This document shows positions 35,816 through 47,129 of a stretch of 64,000 nt of DNA, one piece after another. A program made the translations under genes and the position numbers. The notes below the pieces were generated by a model. That model had not been told where the DNA came from. It did not search any database and saw only the letters and a program-made list of their open reading frames with translations. Source of the DNA: Taudactylus pleione (Eukaryota > Chordata > Amphibia > Anura > Myobatrachidae); the NCBI GenBank assembly GCA_031769625.1, contig JAUIMM010000636.1, positions 5,579,501 through 5,643,500 on the forward strand, written 5' to 3'. Every line of letters starts with the position of its first letter. Within the stretch, counting starts at the first letter, position 1.

Positions 35816-36898
35816 TACAAACTTGCCATATCATGCCTTAAATTTGGGACATGTAAATTACACAGATTCTGTGGCTTAACCACCTAACTGACAAAAAATG
35901 TTTTTGGAAAACAATTTATTACTTTTATGGCCCTTATAAACACACTGGCCGATCACTGTGGCCAGCAGTGATCGGGACACATGGGGAGGTGGAGCTGAGG
36001 CCGGAAGGAGTAGGTGGGGGCACCGCTAGGCTGCCCGGGCACAAAATAGCAGATGCGGCTACCAGAGCTGCGGCTACTGCCTCTTCTAGCCAGTAATCAC
36101 TGTTAAGCTGGCCACACATCTAAAGATTATCTGTCCAACCAGCCAACTAGTTGATTGTATTCCTTACCAGATTTTCATTCCAACCAATCAGCAATTTGCT
36201 CCCAAAAGCTGGAAATTGGACCAAAACTGCTGTTTGAACAAATAGTTTAGATCAAACATTTAACAAACTTGTCTAAACGACCATTTTCATCTGTTTTCTG
36301 GCATTTAGGAGCAAATTGCTGACCATCACTACTCCTATACGTTACCAGATTTTCATTCCAACCAATCAACAAGTTGGCTGGTTGGATGTAAGTTGGTCTA
36401 GTGTGTGGCCAGCTTTACTGAGGAACCGCAGCGGGAGGGTACTGCATCCTACTGAAGGGGGTGATGCTGGCTGCCCGATCACTGCTGACCACAGTGACCA
36501 GGTCACAGTAGCAGCCGTGGCTACAGGAGCCGCGGCTGCTGCTACTATGGATATCGCAGATGCTATTGCAGCCACGCTGAGTGGGGGGGAGGTGTCGCTG
36601 GGTGCCCGATCACTGTGGCCAGCAGTGATTGGGACATACAATACATGAGGGGGAGCCGCGGGTCCCTCTGACATAGGCGGCTGCGGAAGATTAGCTTCTC
36701 GCAGTCGCCTAGTGGGCATTTCTGACTGGTCGCATCAGATGCGACCATGTCAGGGAAAGCCCAGCCTGGTGTGGTCGCATCTGATGCGACTGTGCCAGGC
36801 AAGTAGTTAAAACCAGGTGAAATGGAGACTTGAAGTCAGCGAGCCACAGAATCTGTGTAATTAATGTGTCCCGAATTAAAAGGATGATATGGCAAGCC
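35816..36898. mobile_element. 1.1-kb element with ~55-bp inverted ends
   Basis: Left CTTGCCATATCATGCCTTAA...ACACAGATTCTGTGGC recurs inverted at 36,845-36,897 (GCCACAGAATCTGTGTAATT...GATATGGCAAG). The interior is GC-rich with repeated GATCACTGTGGCCAGCAGTG words and has been invaded by the MITE at 36,106-36,414. No transposase. Confidence 0.7.
36106..36414. mobile_element. Harbinger-like MITE with TTA target duplication, nested
   Basis: TTA at 36,103-36,105 and 36,415-36,417. Ends AGCTGGCCACACATCTAAAG and reversed AGCTGGCCACACACTAGACC. Inside are inverted segments CCAGATTTTCATTCCAACCA (twice) and AGCAATTTGCTCC. A truncated relative lies at 61,820-62,560. Confidence 0.8.
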
Positions 36899-37045
36899 CA
36901 TATGGAAACTGAAAATTCTGCGGTCACTGGCAATTGTTATCCTAACGCCCCATGACATTAATGATCATACAGTTGGAAGTGTCCAAATTGTTAGAGCAGT
37001 TTTTTTTCTTTAACTATGTTTTCCATTCAAGGCACAGCATGAGGC

Positions 37046-37227
37046 ATTGGGGAAGATGTATGAAGCTCTGGAAAGTGATAAAGTGCAGAGTGATAACTGA
37101 CCAACCACTAAGCTCCCAACTGTCATGTTACAGGCTGTGTTTGAAAAATGACAGTTGGGAGCTGAGTGGTTGGTCATTTATCACTCTGCACTTTATCACT
37201 TTCCAGAGCTTCATACATCTGCCCCAA
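37046..37227. mobile_element. Palindromic MITE, snapback copy 4
   Basis: Ends ATTGGGGAAGATGTATGAAG and inverse. Centre CAGGCTGTGTTTGAAAAATG as in the other three copies. Here both CCAAT boxes are changed (CCAACCACTAAGC, GAGTGGTTGG). Confidence 0.88.
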
Positions 37228-37920
37228 TGTTTCTATGGCCAATAATTAAATAATCATATATTACATAAGGTCTTTGTACTGAGTGGCAAGTCTGCAATAT
37301 AATTTGTTAGTGTGTCATGTTTAAAAGAAGTAGCAAAAATTTTGCTTTTCATCGAGTACTCTGGCAAACAGGTTAATTTGTATGCAGTTAGGTAGTCTGT
37401 ATAGTACTGGCGTCCCAGTATAAATATAGTTTCTACCACCAGGTAGATCGCTTGGAAAACATAAAGTTACCTCTGTCTCTATGAAAGTAAATTGCATGTA
37501 TCCTTGTTTATAAGATCCGTTGGTACCAGCGTGGCCACGAAAGAGCCCGTGTGCTGGATACTTAGCTCCTGTATGAAGCGGTGGCTGGAGGTGCTGCCGT
37601 GGCTGATGTAAATAAACGGCTGCCGCCGCACGCAGTTAGCATTGCCAGGTCTTAGAGCGCAATCTCTCTGGGTGGGAACAACAAGTGACCGGAGCCAGAA
37701 TAAGTGTAGTAGATCTCTAGCGTCTCCTTTTATTCCCCCAAAGTCCAATTAGTTCAATCTTTGACACCTGAAGCTAATTTCAGTTCAGTTGCAGTGTTCG
37801 ATTCCTTTTAATAGCCTTGTTTACGCTGTTAGGTGGACCATTTATTTTTGTCAGACATTTCTTTGCCTTATACATATGTGTTTATAAATACAATATTAAA
37901 ATAGCAATAACAATATAACT
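37228..37920. other. Unassigned intronic sequence, part with elevated CpG
   Basis: 37,520-37,735 is CpG-richer than its surroundings and has a minus-strand open frame (37,479-37,748) without recognisable similarity. I cannot support a gene. Confidence 0.3.
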
Positions 37921-37922
37921 TA

Positions 37923-38309
37923 TGCTGGGCATACACAGCCAGATAAAATGTCTGTCAGACCGACAGACATTTTATCTGGCAGCCTGCCAGCTGCAGATGT
38001 CGCCGGCATACACTGTGAGATTTCTCTCACAGTGTATTAGCCTGACATCCGCGCTCCGCCCCCGGGGGAGGAGACATTTCCCTAGGAAGGAACACAGGAA
38101 ATGTCTGTCTGTCGGCGGCGCTGGGCATACACTGCCCGATGCGGCCGACCGTTTACCGGGTAAATATCGCATCGGACGGGCATGCTGGACAATCCTGCAT
38201 GCCCGACCGAGCAATATTTAACCCTCGGTCGCCCGCACACGCTACAATTATCGGGGCGATCCGCCGATATCAGGCGGATCGCCCCGATAATTGTAGCGTG
38301 TATGGCAGC
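37923..38309. mobile_element. MITE with TGCTGGGCATACAC ends and strong internal hairpins
   Basis: Left TGCTGGGCATACACAGCCAG; right GCGTGTATGGCAGCA, inverted. Perfect internal hairpins AGATAAAATGTCTGTC/GACAGACATTTTATCT and GGGGCGATCCGCC/GGCGGATCGCCCC. Confidence 0.7.
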
Positions 38310-38402
38310 AATAGTAAAAAAGATAATAAATAATTGCAACATCCAGCTATAAACAACGTATCTGTGGAAAAAGTATGCAACACACACACTGTTTGAGATA
38401 TA

Positions 38403-38750
38403 GGAGCACGATTCAATTCAACGCGAAGTGAATAGCGCCGAGAATCAGCTCCCGGAGCTATTCAATTCATTTGCGCTGCTAAGCCCGACTAAGGATTTCT
38501 TCTGGCATCCCTCCGGGGATGTGAGCAGAAATCCAACAAAAGTCCAGGCGCGATGCTGTTTTCTGCCCTTAGCGCCGGGGAAAACCGCATCGTGCTGGGA
38601 AGTTTAGTCGGAGAATGCCCGTTCTCGTGCCTAAACACCCTGTTTAAGGCGCGAGAACGAGCCTTCCCCGACCTAAATTCGTGCAGCATTGCATAGCTGA
38701 GGAAGCTCATTCCTGGCGCTTTTCACTTTGCGTTTAAGTGAATTGTGCCC
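38403..38750. mobile_element. MITE with GGAGCACGATTCAATTCAAC end
   Basis: Left GCACGATTCAATTCAACGCG; right CGTTTAAGTGAATTGTGCCC, imperfectly inverted. Internal inverted TCTTCTGG.../GTTCTCGTGC...GCGAGAAC segments. No ORF of note. Confidence 0.65.
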
Positions 38751-38762
38751 ATGGTCTCCAAT

Positions 38763-38800
38763 CTTAGAAAAGTCCCGACATCCTACGGGACGAAACGAGT
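38763..38800 (+). ncRNA. Hammerhead-ribozyme-like remnant of a Penelope-like element
   Basis: A stem GTCCCG (38,772) / CGGGAC (38,786) is followed directly by GAAAC (38,792-38,796), the layout of hammerhead stem II plus the conserved GAAA. The CUGAUGA core expected before the stem reads CTTAGAA, so it should be inactive. Hammerhead motifs are known in Penelope-like retroelements, and a GIY-YIG remnant of that class is in this window. Confidence 0.4.
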
Positions 38801-39175
38801 TGATAGCGGACCCCCCTTCTACTACAGATTATCTCATGAGATTATTGTTGCTATTTATGTGATTTATTTACTGAGATATATGTGGATGTATTTAATTTGT
38901 GTTTGAATAAATATATGTGGTATTATTGCCAGCCTCCTGTTTGCATAATAGAGAGCATACGTTTATATCTTTTTGAAACCATTTGATTACAAAATATCAA
39001 TACCAGCGCAGTTATTAATGGTTTTCTTGTATATCTTCTAGAGATCCTTTTGATCTTTTGGGTCCTAACTAGACCCTCAATTACTTGTAGCAGGTATTGA
39101 TTAACACTTTCTAGATATATTACCAGCGCCGGGAATTGTAGTGTTATACTACTTTGTGTGTGGATGTTCCATGGG
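38801..39175 (+). repeat. Possible Penelope-like untranslated region
   Basis: AT-rich sequence after the hammerhead-like motif with ACCAGCGCAGTTATT and ACCAGCGCCGGGAATTGTAG, phrases I associate with amphibian Penelope-like ends. No reverse transcriptase. Confidence 0.35.
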
Positions 39176-39221
39176 AACAAGATCGAGTCACAGAGTAAGT
39201 ACATACCCTCCAACACGACCC

Positions 39222-39388
39222 CTTCCACCAGGTACAAAATGCTCTGGTCCTGGACTTCCCACTTAATTTATGATTGCAGTCACCTGTGTCAATGCTCTCA
39301 ATTAACTAGTTTAACACAGGTGGCTGCAAACATCAATTAAGTGGAAAATCCAGGACCAGAACATTTTGTACCTGATGGAAGCAGTGCC
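39222..39388. mobile_element. Palindromic MITE (CCACCAGGTACAAAATG arms)
   Basis: Arms TTCCACCAGGTACAAAATGC...CACCTGTG and the inverted CACAGGTGGCTGCAAACATC...TTTTGTACCTGATGGAA. A few mismatches; about 165 bp in all. Confidence 0.8.
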
Positions 39389-39572
39389 AGATTAAGGTAC
39401 ACATGGGCCTGGAGCTGAAATTTATACAAGCGCCGTGTCGGTGTGACTAGTGATGCGCTGGTATGACCAGTGTGGTGTGGGTGTGGTCTACACAAGGAGT
39501 CTGGCATGTGCAGTGGGTGTGGCTAACTCCATAGAGGGCATTGCTAGTGTCACCGTTAGCACTGTGGGTTTA

Positions 39573-40111
39573 TACACTATGTAGACAAAAGTGATTGAAC
39601 ACTGACAGCAAATAGATCAATGATATTTTATTGACGTCAATTCTTTGTAGGCCCACATTGTGCAGTGATTACTGCAGACACCCTTGTTGGCAAACTGTCC
39701 ACAAGTTCCTGGACACCAGCAGGCATATGTTTTGCCATTCCACCTTAAGTACAGTGACCAACTGTGACAATGAAGAAGGTCGAGTCAGCCTAGAACTCAC
39801 CTGTTGCTCCAAATCATCCCAGAGGTTCTCAGTGGGGTTAGGATCTAGACTCTGAGCTGGCCAGTCCATACGGGTTACCGAGTTTTCTGTATACCAGTCC
39901 AGCGTCGCCCTGGAAACATGGAAGGTGGCATTGTCGTCCTGATAAAAACATTTGTTGTTTCGTTAGAACTGCAAGTGCATGGGCCTACCTACGAAGAGTT
40001 CTTGTCGAAACCGCCAAATTAGTGGCCATTTGGAACTTGTGCGCAATGGTATCCATGGTATGCATTTTGCTTACGCGGGGGTGTCCAATCATTTTTGTCT
40101 ACATAGTGCAT
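39573..40111 (-). mobile_element. Tc1-like transposon, internally deleted
   Basis: Inverted ends TACACTATGTAGACAAAAGT (left) and, reversed, TGCACTATGTAGACAAAAAT (right), with TA dinucleotides outside. On the minus strand 39,669-39,869 encodes SLDPNPTENLWDDLE then RLTRPSSLSQLVTVL, the C-terminal catalytic region of Tc1 transposases around the NP.EN.W motif. The N-terminal DNA-binding half is absent, so this is a non-autonomous remnant. Confidence 0.85.
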
Positions 40112-40473
40112 TATAGCAATTAACACTTTGAGAAAATCTATAGAGACATGAGGTGAAAAGCAACTCACCTGACAACTCCAGAATGTCAGACTATGCTATA
40201 ACTAGCCGATTTGGCTAATAACTGAAAACCTCAGAGTGGGCTTTTTCCTTTTATCTCAATACACCCATTCATGTTAACCCATATCATTACAGTGGATGGG
40301 TACATTGAAATAAATAGAAAAGCTAGACTTGTACATATGGCTGCTGAATTCACATTTTTTTTTCACCTTTGTTCTTTTTCCAGTGATTTTATAGCAGTTT
40401 TGGAAAAATAGAAAATATAGTTGTAAAATCTACCTTTGGTATCCCAAGTGTGGACATCCTTTCCTTTCTCTGT

Positions 40474-40742
40474 GCCTGATTCAGCATTGCTGAATGCAGA
40501 TTCCCGATTATCTGGCTTTCCTGGAAACGGGAGTGGCAAGGCCAGGGGTTGCGTCCACGGATGCAGTTGCCTGGCTTCGCGAGCCAGCCAGCCTAAGTAA
40601 GCTGAGGCTTATCCAGCTGGCTGGCGCCGTCTATGGTCACGATGGTTATCCCAACATGCGTCCTTGGTTGCAGTGCTGGGATTGCAAATGCAGCAGCGCG
40701 TGTCAGACGCCTCCTGCTGCATTTGCAGATTTGCAAGGATCC
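40474..40742 (-). mobile_element. MITE copy (TGCTGCATTTGCA family), minus orientation
   Basis: GCCTGATTCAGCATTGCTGA start; ends in CCTCCTGCTGCATTTGCAGA. It is the reverse-oriented relative of copies at 55,549 and 60,848, sharing GCAAATGCAGCAGG, the TTCCCGATTATC motif and the GGAAACGGGAGTGGC region. Confidence 0.7.
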
Positions 40743-41084
40743 ACCACTACTTTTCCATCCACTACTGAATCCCCCCCTCTGATCGTCCAGTTAGATGTTC
40801 TTAGCTGTGTTCACTGTATATACATAACAATGTGCATCATAAGTCCCATTTTACATTTGCACAATTTCACCTTCAAAACAGAGATTTAATTTTATTAGAA
40901 ACCGATTTCAAACTACTCCATCTCCAAAAAGGAGCAGCAGAAGAAATGAGACAGAAATATTTATATGATAATACTCCAAACCAGTATTCCATACTTATGT
41001 GGGTGACTGACATCACCTTTACTACTGCTTCCCTTGCAGGGATAATTCATGTATTACAGCTAGCATAGCAACTGACTCCATTCA

Positions 41085-41800
41085 CAAAACAAATGCAGAA
41101 ATCTCAAAAGCCAAATCTTAATTTTACAGGACTGATGCAGATTTAAACGCAAGTCTGTGGTAATTGCTCTCGCATCGTGTGCAGTAATATGTATTTGCCC
41201 CTATGCAGAGTTGTACATATCTCGGAATGCCACATCTGTACTTGATTTGGGTGTGACTGACGGCATGCTGACGGGGGCTCCGTAAGTGCCCTAACCCTAC
41301 CTTCCTGCAGCCTAACCCTGCCCCCAGTCATCATCATAAGGGCACATATACTGCAGTTCTGTCAGCACACCCTCTATGAGCTATTGCAGGTGTAGATGTG
41401 ACCTATGTAGGACTGCACCACCTGTACTTGCGTACGCTTGGTTGCACACAGGGTGAAAACATGCATACACTCCATTCTGTGCTGGCCTCTGTTTTCTTTT
41501 CCCAAGTAAAACTGCCATCAATACATAAAAGTGCAGATTATATTTTTTCTTTGTTGGCACAAAGCGATAACACTAAACAATTTAGTTTAGTACCCTTGTG
41601 ACTGTGCGTATAAAGGATGTTTTAGCAGTGTCATAAGTTTGGTCACAGCGCCTAGGGACTGGATCATCCAATGTCAGCCCCTCCCCCCTGGGCCAATCAT
41701 GCACATGCATGTCACAACTCTCACCTCAAGCTTCCCATAAAAGATTCACCACTGGCACTCCGGCTTGAGGGGGCAGATGTGCAGTTTACAAACAGCCCAA
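41085..41800. other. Unassigned intronic sequence
   Basis: No gene, RNA gene or clear repeat terminus recognised. Confidence 0.35.
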
Positions 41801-41806
41801 GACTAA

Positions 41807-42106
41807 TGGTGCATACCCACGGTCCAACTTTGCAGGACGATATGAACGATAACAATATCGGTTATCGTTCATTTCATTGACTGTTTTTGCATTGAACGAC
41901 CAACAATGCGCGTGGCCGATAACGATATCAGAGGTCGACCATACATGCAGGCCAATTTGGTCGATATCATCATTTAAATACTGTCAGATATCGTTCAGCG
42001 TTCATGATCGTTGATGAAATCGTTCAACGTATCGTTCATTTTTAAAGTAGAAAAAATTGTGCAACGATATTGATGATCGAGCAAGTTGGACCGTGTGTAT
42101 GCACCA
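41807..42106. mobile_element. Harbinger-like MITE with TAA target duplication
   Basis: TAA at 41,804-41,806 and 42,107-42,109. Ends TGGTGCATACCCACGGTCCA and reversed TGGTGCATACACACGGTCCA. The interior has many CGATATCGTTCA words in both orientations. Confidence 0.85.
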
Positions 42107-42389
42107 TAAAGATGCTGGTGTTACTTCCCTCTTGGTAGAGAGATGTGGAGATACAATCTAGTGCCACTATTTGTTTGCCATTCTGCAGAATACCATTCTA
42201 CACTGTATTTTTAAATTTGCATTTCACAGAATGAGCAGAGCTAGCACAACAATGGTCAATTCATCATGCTGTGCGCTTGGTTGAGGTAGGACTGGGAACA
42301 CTTGAAGCCTAACTCTGGCAGAGAAATGTGTGACAAATGCGGAATACAATCAATATTTCACTGAAGGGTTTTAAAAGTTTCACTCTGAC

Positions 42390-42660
42390 TGTTACTGATG
42401 TCACTGCAACGTTTTAGGTTTAGAAAGCACTGGTAATTTTTAGGAGTACAATTTAAAGAGATTAATCTCATAACAGGAATTGCTCATTTTCTAACTCATT
42501 TTTCCAATGTGTTGTGCTGCATAAGTCTTACTTTTGATTTATCTCTTTGTATTGCCATAATCTTGTTTAATCACTTCCCATTAGTTTCAGGCAATTAATC
42601 TTATTGATAGAGTTTAATGGGGATTAATCAATTTCCCAAAAAGGTTACAGCTCCAAACTC
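42390..42660. promoter_or_regulatory. Candidate conserved non-coding element rich in homeodomain-like sites
   Basis: Contains AGAGATTAATCTCAT, GGCAATTAATCTTATT and GGGGATTAATCAATTT within 200 bp, with no repeat termini and no similarity to other parts of the window. This resembles intronic enhancer sequence; the call is inference only. Confidence 0.3.
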
Positions 42661-42719
42661 CCTTGTTATTACTGTTTCATTTATTTATACAGTTATATGG
42701 GATTACAGTTATATGGGAT

Positions 42720-43090
42720 TACAGTTAAAATACTGACGGAGGGGATTTTGGCAGTCAGAATGGCAGCACCGGAATCCCGACATCTGTCAAAATCCCAGCG
42801 CCGGGCATCCCGACCGCTGGAATCCTGTAGGTAAGTACCAGGGTTAGTGGGAGGGTTAGGGTAGGGGTTAGGCACTAGGGGGAGGGTTAGGTTTAGGGTG
42901 CGGGACGTGGGAGGTTAGGTTTATGCACTAGGGGGGGAGGTTAGGGTTAGGCACCGGGGAGAGAGGGTTAGGGTAGGGAGAGGGGTAGGGTTAGCATACC
43001 GATCGTCAAAGTGTCTGTATTCTAACCGTGTCGTGATGCCGGCGTCGGGATTCTGACCGCTGTGACCCCTAACGCCAACATTCTGTACCC
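42720..43090 (+). repeat. G-rich telomere-like element, copy C
   Basis: GGAATCCCGACATCTGTCAA and CGGGCATCCCGACCGCTGG precede GTAGGTAAGTACC (42,828), then GGTTAGGGT units to about 43,000, then GATGCCGGCGTCGGGATTCT. Same order as copies A and B. Confidence 0.65.
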
Positions 43091-43204
43091 AACCCGTTAT
43101 ATGTTCTGTGAGGAAAAAAAAGATTGATTTGGCCACTGATGCAATACGGGTCAGGTGGAGCTACATAGCATTCTGGGACATCATAGTATTCTCAGACTGG
43201 TTTT

Positions 43205-43640
43205 TGCGCACTTGATGTTGTGTTCACTCTTGCTCCAGCGCCCTGCCTGCCACCGGAGCTAAAGAGGGCACTTTAGTGCGCGTGCCGAAGGCGCGCCTCT
43301 GAAAAGGGGGTGTGTCTATAAGACTCGTCCCCTTTTCATCACCCTTCGGGGCGTGCCCGGCACTTACGGACACGTCGGGCAGCCCCCAAGCACTGCAGAC
43401 AGGGAGAATAGATGCCGGGCGCATGCGCCCGGGGTCTATTCCCCGGCGGTGACCGTATCAGCGCACATTTCTCCACCCGCAGGACACTGCGACCTGCGGG
43501 TGAAGACGGCACCCGCAGGCTGTGAGGGCAGGGTGCTTTTTGCCCTCCTTCTGGAGGGCAGGGTGCTTTTTGCACTCCAGAAGGAGGGCAGGGCGCCGCG
43601 CCCCGCTAAAACAGCCTATCGGGAACGCTATTGATGTATA
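43205..43640. other. GC-rich unassigned block with a 30-bp direct duplication
   Basis: GAGGGCAGGGTGCTTTTTGC occurs at 43,524 and 43,555, and CCCGCAGG/CCTGCGGG words are inverted. No gene was recognised. Confidence 0.4.
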
Positions 43641-43759
43641 TGTATGCTCAGTAAAAGTTTTATGTTTATTCAGCCTCTACCTTGTGTGTCCAGTGTCACA
43701 CACTTCTATAAAGGCAGTCAAGGCATATCAAACTAATGCATGAACAGAGATATTGAGAT

Positions 43760-44075
43760 GCCCCCTACATCTCACCACAGCCCCTGTATCTCATAACAGC
43801 CTCCTGCTTCTTGCTCCTGCCCCCTGCATCACACAACAGCCTTCTGCTTCTCACTACTGCCCCCTACATCTCACCACAGCCCCTGTATCTCATAACAGCC
43901 TCCTGCTTCTTGCTCCTGCCCCCTGCATCACACAACAGCCTTCTGCTTCTCACCGCAGCCCCTTGCATCTCACCAAAGGCCCCTGCTTCTCACTCCTGCC
44001 CCTGGTTCTTACCATAGGCCACTGCATCTCACCACATCCCCCTGCTTCTCACTTCTGCCCTCTGCTTCTCACCAG
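43760..44075. repeat. C-rich tandem repeat with a 99-bp duplication
   Basis: Two near-identical 99-bp units (from 43,761 and 43,860) built of shorter CCCCTGCATCTCACCACAG-type words, then decayed units to 44,075. Confidence 0.8.
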
Positions 44076-44195
44076 TTTCACCACAACCTCCCTGCTGCTG
44101 GCATGCAGTTGGCTGAGGTCCAGCTATTGGGATGTGCTGGGAAGGGCAGGAGGATCATGGATGAGAGATTTTTAATGCGACTACCGTAAGCATAA

Positions 44196-44486
<291 letters not shown>

Positions 44487-44639
44487 TAGGGATGGAATTT
44501 GATGGTGGCTAACCATCAATGTTTTTGTTCTGATGGTAGTGTTACCATTTGATGGCGGTGGTCTGATGTTTGCCACCATCGAATGGAAATCATTTGTTGG
44601 TGTTCTACTGTTTTTGGTTTTTTTTTAATTCGTGATAGC

Positions 44640-45118
44640 TATGCCTCCCCTAGCTCCATTCTGGATACTGTTTCAGTATCGGGGCATCTTCATGGGTTCA
44701 TGGGAGGCTGTCTCTCACTCTCTTTCTGCCTCAGACATGACCCTGCTTAGTCCCTGACTCCCTCCCCTCTCTGGGCTGCTGCTCAGCAACAGGAGCTATA
44801 TCTGATTTGCTTTCACTGTCTCATAGAGCCAAGTATAGCGCAGCCCTCAACCCTACAGTAGCAGCAGCAGTTAATCACCGACACACACACACACCACTGT
44901 TTTAGCAGCATGGGCAGTTCCTGTATAGAACCTTGGTGCAAGATTTTTTTTTTTGTGACTGCTACATTAAAATAGTCACAGATGAATGGTTCATATACCT
45001 AAACCTTCCTTGACCAATGCTGTATAGAATAGTGAAAGCCCCATCAAAATCCGTCCAGTGGTTCAAGAGATTACCCTGAATGAACACTCAGACCCCTGAA
45101 CTGGGAACTTTACTATAC
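44640..45118 (+). repeat. Possible RTE/LINE 3' end
   Basis: ATGCTGTATAGAATAGTGAA, CCCCATCAAAATCCGTCCAG, TGGTTCAAGAGATTACCCTG and AACACTCAGACCCCTGAACT occur in this order, then a (TATG)n-type tail. The arrangement matches RTE-clade 3' ends I recall. No reverse transcriptase is present. Confidence 0.45.
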
Positions 45119-45196
45119 TGTGTATGTGTGTGTATATGTGTGTATATGTGTGTATATGTATATGTGTGTGTATATATGTATATGTGTGTGTATATA

Positions 45197-45232
<36 letters not shown>
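45119..45232. repeat. (TG/TATG)n microsatellite
   Basis: Compound GTGTATATGTG repeats ending in (GT)n. Confidence 0.95.
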
Positions 45233-45234
<2 letters not shown>

Positions 45235-45372
45235 AGACAGAGAGAGTCTCTGTAAATTCTAGTGATTATAAGTCACCAAGGAGTACTGTGGCCATGCTGT
45301 TAGCATGACTTCTGTATTATATATAAACAGGAATTGTCTCCATGGGATGCAGTGAAGATGCAGAATACTTGC

Positions 45373-45800
45373 GTCAGCATCCTGACAGCCGGTATCATGA
45401 ACGTAAGTATAGCAGGGCGGGTTGGATTTAGGCCGTGTGTGTGAGGGGGGGGTGGGTGGGTGGGTGGGTGTGTGTGTTTATGTATAGGCACCGCCGGGGG
45501 GTTTATGGTTAAGCTGTGGGGGGGGGGGAAGGTTTAGGGTTAGGTTTAGGCACCATTGGGCAGAGGGGGGAGGAGAGGCACTAAGGGGGGAGGGTTAAGT
45601 TTAGGTACTAACGGGGAGGTTTAGGGTTAGGCTGCGGGGGGAAGGAGGGATAGGGTTCGGATGCAGGAAGAGAGGGTTAGGGGGTGAAGGGGGAGGGTTA
45701 GGATACTTACCGAGCCCCTGTCAGGGTTCTGAGCATCGAGAAGCAGCTGTCTTGTCTTCTGACTGCCGGCATCCCGACGGACGGTCTCCCGTATGTATTT
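45373..45800 (+). repeat. G-rich telomere-like element, copy D
   Basis: CATCCTGACAGCCGG and GAACGTAAGTATAG (45,399) precede GT-rich then GGTTTAGGGTTAGG units (45,425-45,700), then ATACTTACCGAG (45,703) and GACTGCCGGCATCCCGACGG. Donor-like motifs occur on both sides of the array, pointing inward. Confidence 0.65.
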
Positions 45801-45936
45801 TGTCTCGATGACATAAAATTTATTTTGGTTGTCTTAACTCCTTTCAAATAACACCTTACTTGAAACAATTTACACAAGATTAAGATGCTATTAACAAAAG
45901 TTCTATATATAGAATACTTCAAGAATACAGTTATAA

Positions 45937-46065
45937 ACACCTGGCCAACCTGTAGCTTTTCTAGCTGTTGTGAAACTACAAGTTACCAGCTGATCGAGGT
46001 GAGGGTATGCTAGGACTTGTAGTTTCACAGCAGCTGGAGAGCCAAAGGTTGGCCAGGCCTGTGAG
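45937..46065. mobile_element. Palindromic MITE (CTGGCCAACCT / AGGTTGGCCAG)
   Basis: Left CACCTGGCCAACCTGTAGCT, right CAAAGGTTGGCCAGGCCTGT; both arms contain AGCTG and GTGAAACTACAAGT. This is a widespread vertebrate palindromic MITE type. Confidence 0.8.
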
Positions 46066-46289
46066 AGTTTCAGACATACAAGCCAGGATGCATCAAGCAT
46101 CACATTTTTCATGCTATGCATCTCACCACTGAATGGAAGCATAGCGGCATTTAGTAACTCCGTATGCTTGTCAAATTGCAGCTAAAATCGCAAAGTACAA
46201 CTCTCCATAGGCTTCTATTATGCAACGTCAACTATAGATGGCATTTCATATCTGGTACAAGCTCCAGGAAGTTTTGGTGCATATGAAGA

Positions 46290-46467
46290 CATGGGTGTAA
46301 CTACCATAAGTGCAAGGGGTACAGCTGCTAAGGGACCCAGAGCTTAGAGGGGGCCATCCTCCTTGTCAAAGCTACAGGTGCTATATACATTATTCACCAT
46401 TGGGTGGTACATGGGGGCCCTTACAAACTTTTGTTATGGGGCCTTCAAATACCTAGTTACGCCCCTG
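46290..46467. mobile_element. hAT MITE (CATGGGTGTAACTA ends)
   Basis: Ends CATGGGTGTAACTACC and reversed CAGGGGCGTAACTAGG are inverted. Flanks TATGAAGA and TATGAGTA agree at 6 of 8 positions, consistent with an aged 8-bp duplication. Its right-end terminus matches the left end of the element at 55,959. Confidence 0.75.
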
Positions 46468-47129
46468 TATGAGTAATACGATGAAAGCTCCGAAAACTGC
46501 ATTTTCCAAGGTTTGAACACATTTTTGTTGTTGATACATCCCGTCCAATTAGAGTATTTCTCTGTGTATGTTTGTACATAACAGCACTTTACAATTTTAC
46601 AAAACGACAGTAGTGGGAGTAGATTTGTGTGAATTTACAGTGCAAAGTTCAGGTTGTACCTTTTGCTATGTGTGGAATGCAACACTGCTCTGTTTCTTTA
46701 AATTTGTACTTAGTGGCAGTTATAGTTTATGAATAGAGCTGGGAAAATGACGGTCAGTGGATTCTGCTGTTTGGGGTAATATAATCACCTACTTTCAGGA
46801 AGTGCTGGGGGTGGCAACACAATCTGTGCCATCATAGCTTTGCCCCGACTGCAGCCAATTGCATCATCAAGCGTCTGCCCCACCTACTTCACAAGAGCAG
46901 TGGGCAGGAGTCGGGAGGGTGCTCTGCTCCCTCATAAGTCTGGAAAAGCTCCCAGAAATTCATTAGGTAAGTATGTGTAAAACTGGCAGTACTGCAAACC
47001 AAATTGTGCTGGCAAAATGTGCAAAATTTTGTCTTGATAACCATAGAAGAAGAGATTTCCTGACATATGTAAGTTATGGTCTAATATCGCATAACTCATC
47101 AACTTTTATATATTTCTAATTATTCTATT
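46468..47129. other. Unassigned intronic sequence
   Basis: No gene or repeat termini recognised. Confidence 0.35.

Noticed and set aside
37479..37748. Minus-strand 89-residue ORF in a CpG-richer patch
   Set aside because: No recognisable motif or splice framework; kept only as an unassigned stretch.
43753..44175. 140-residue ORF of SHNSLLLLAPAP repeats
   Set aside because: Translation of a C-rich 99-bp tandem duplication.
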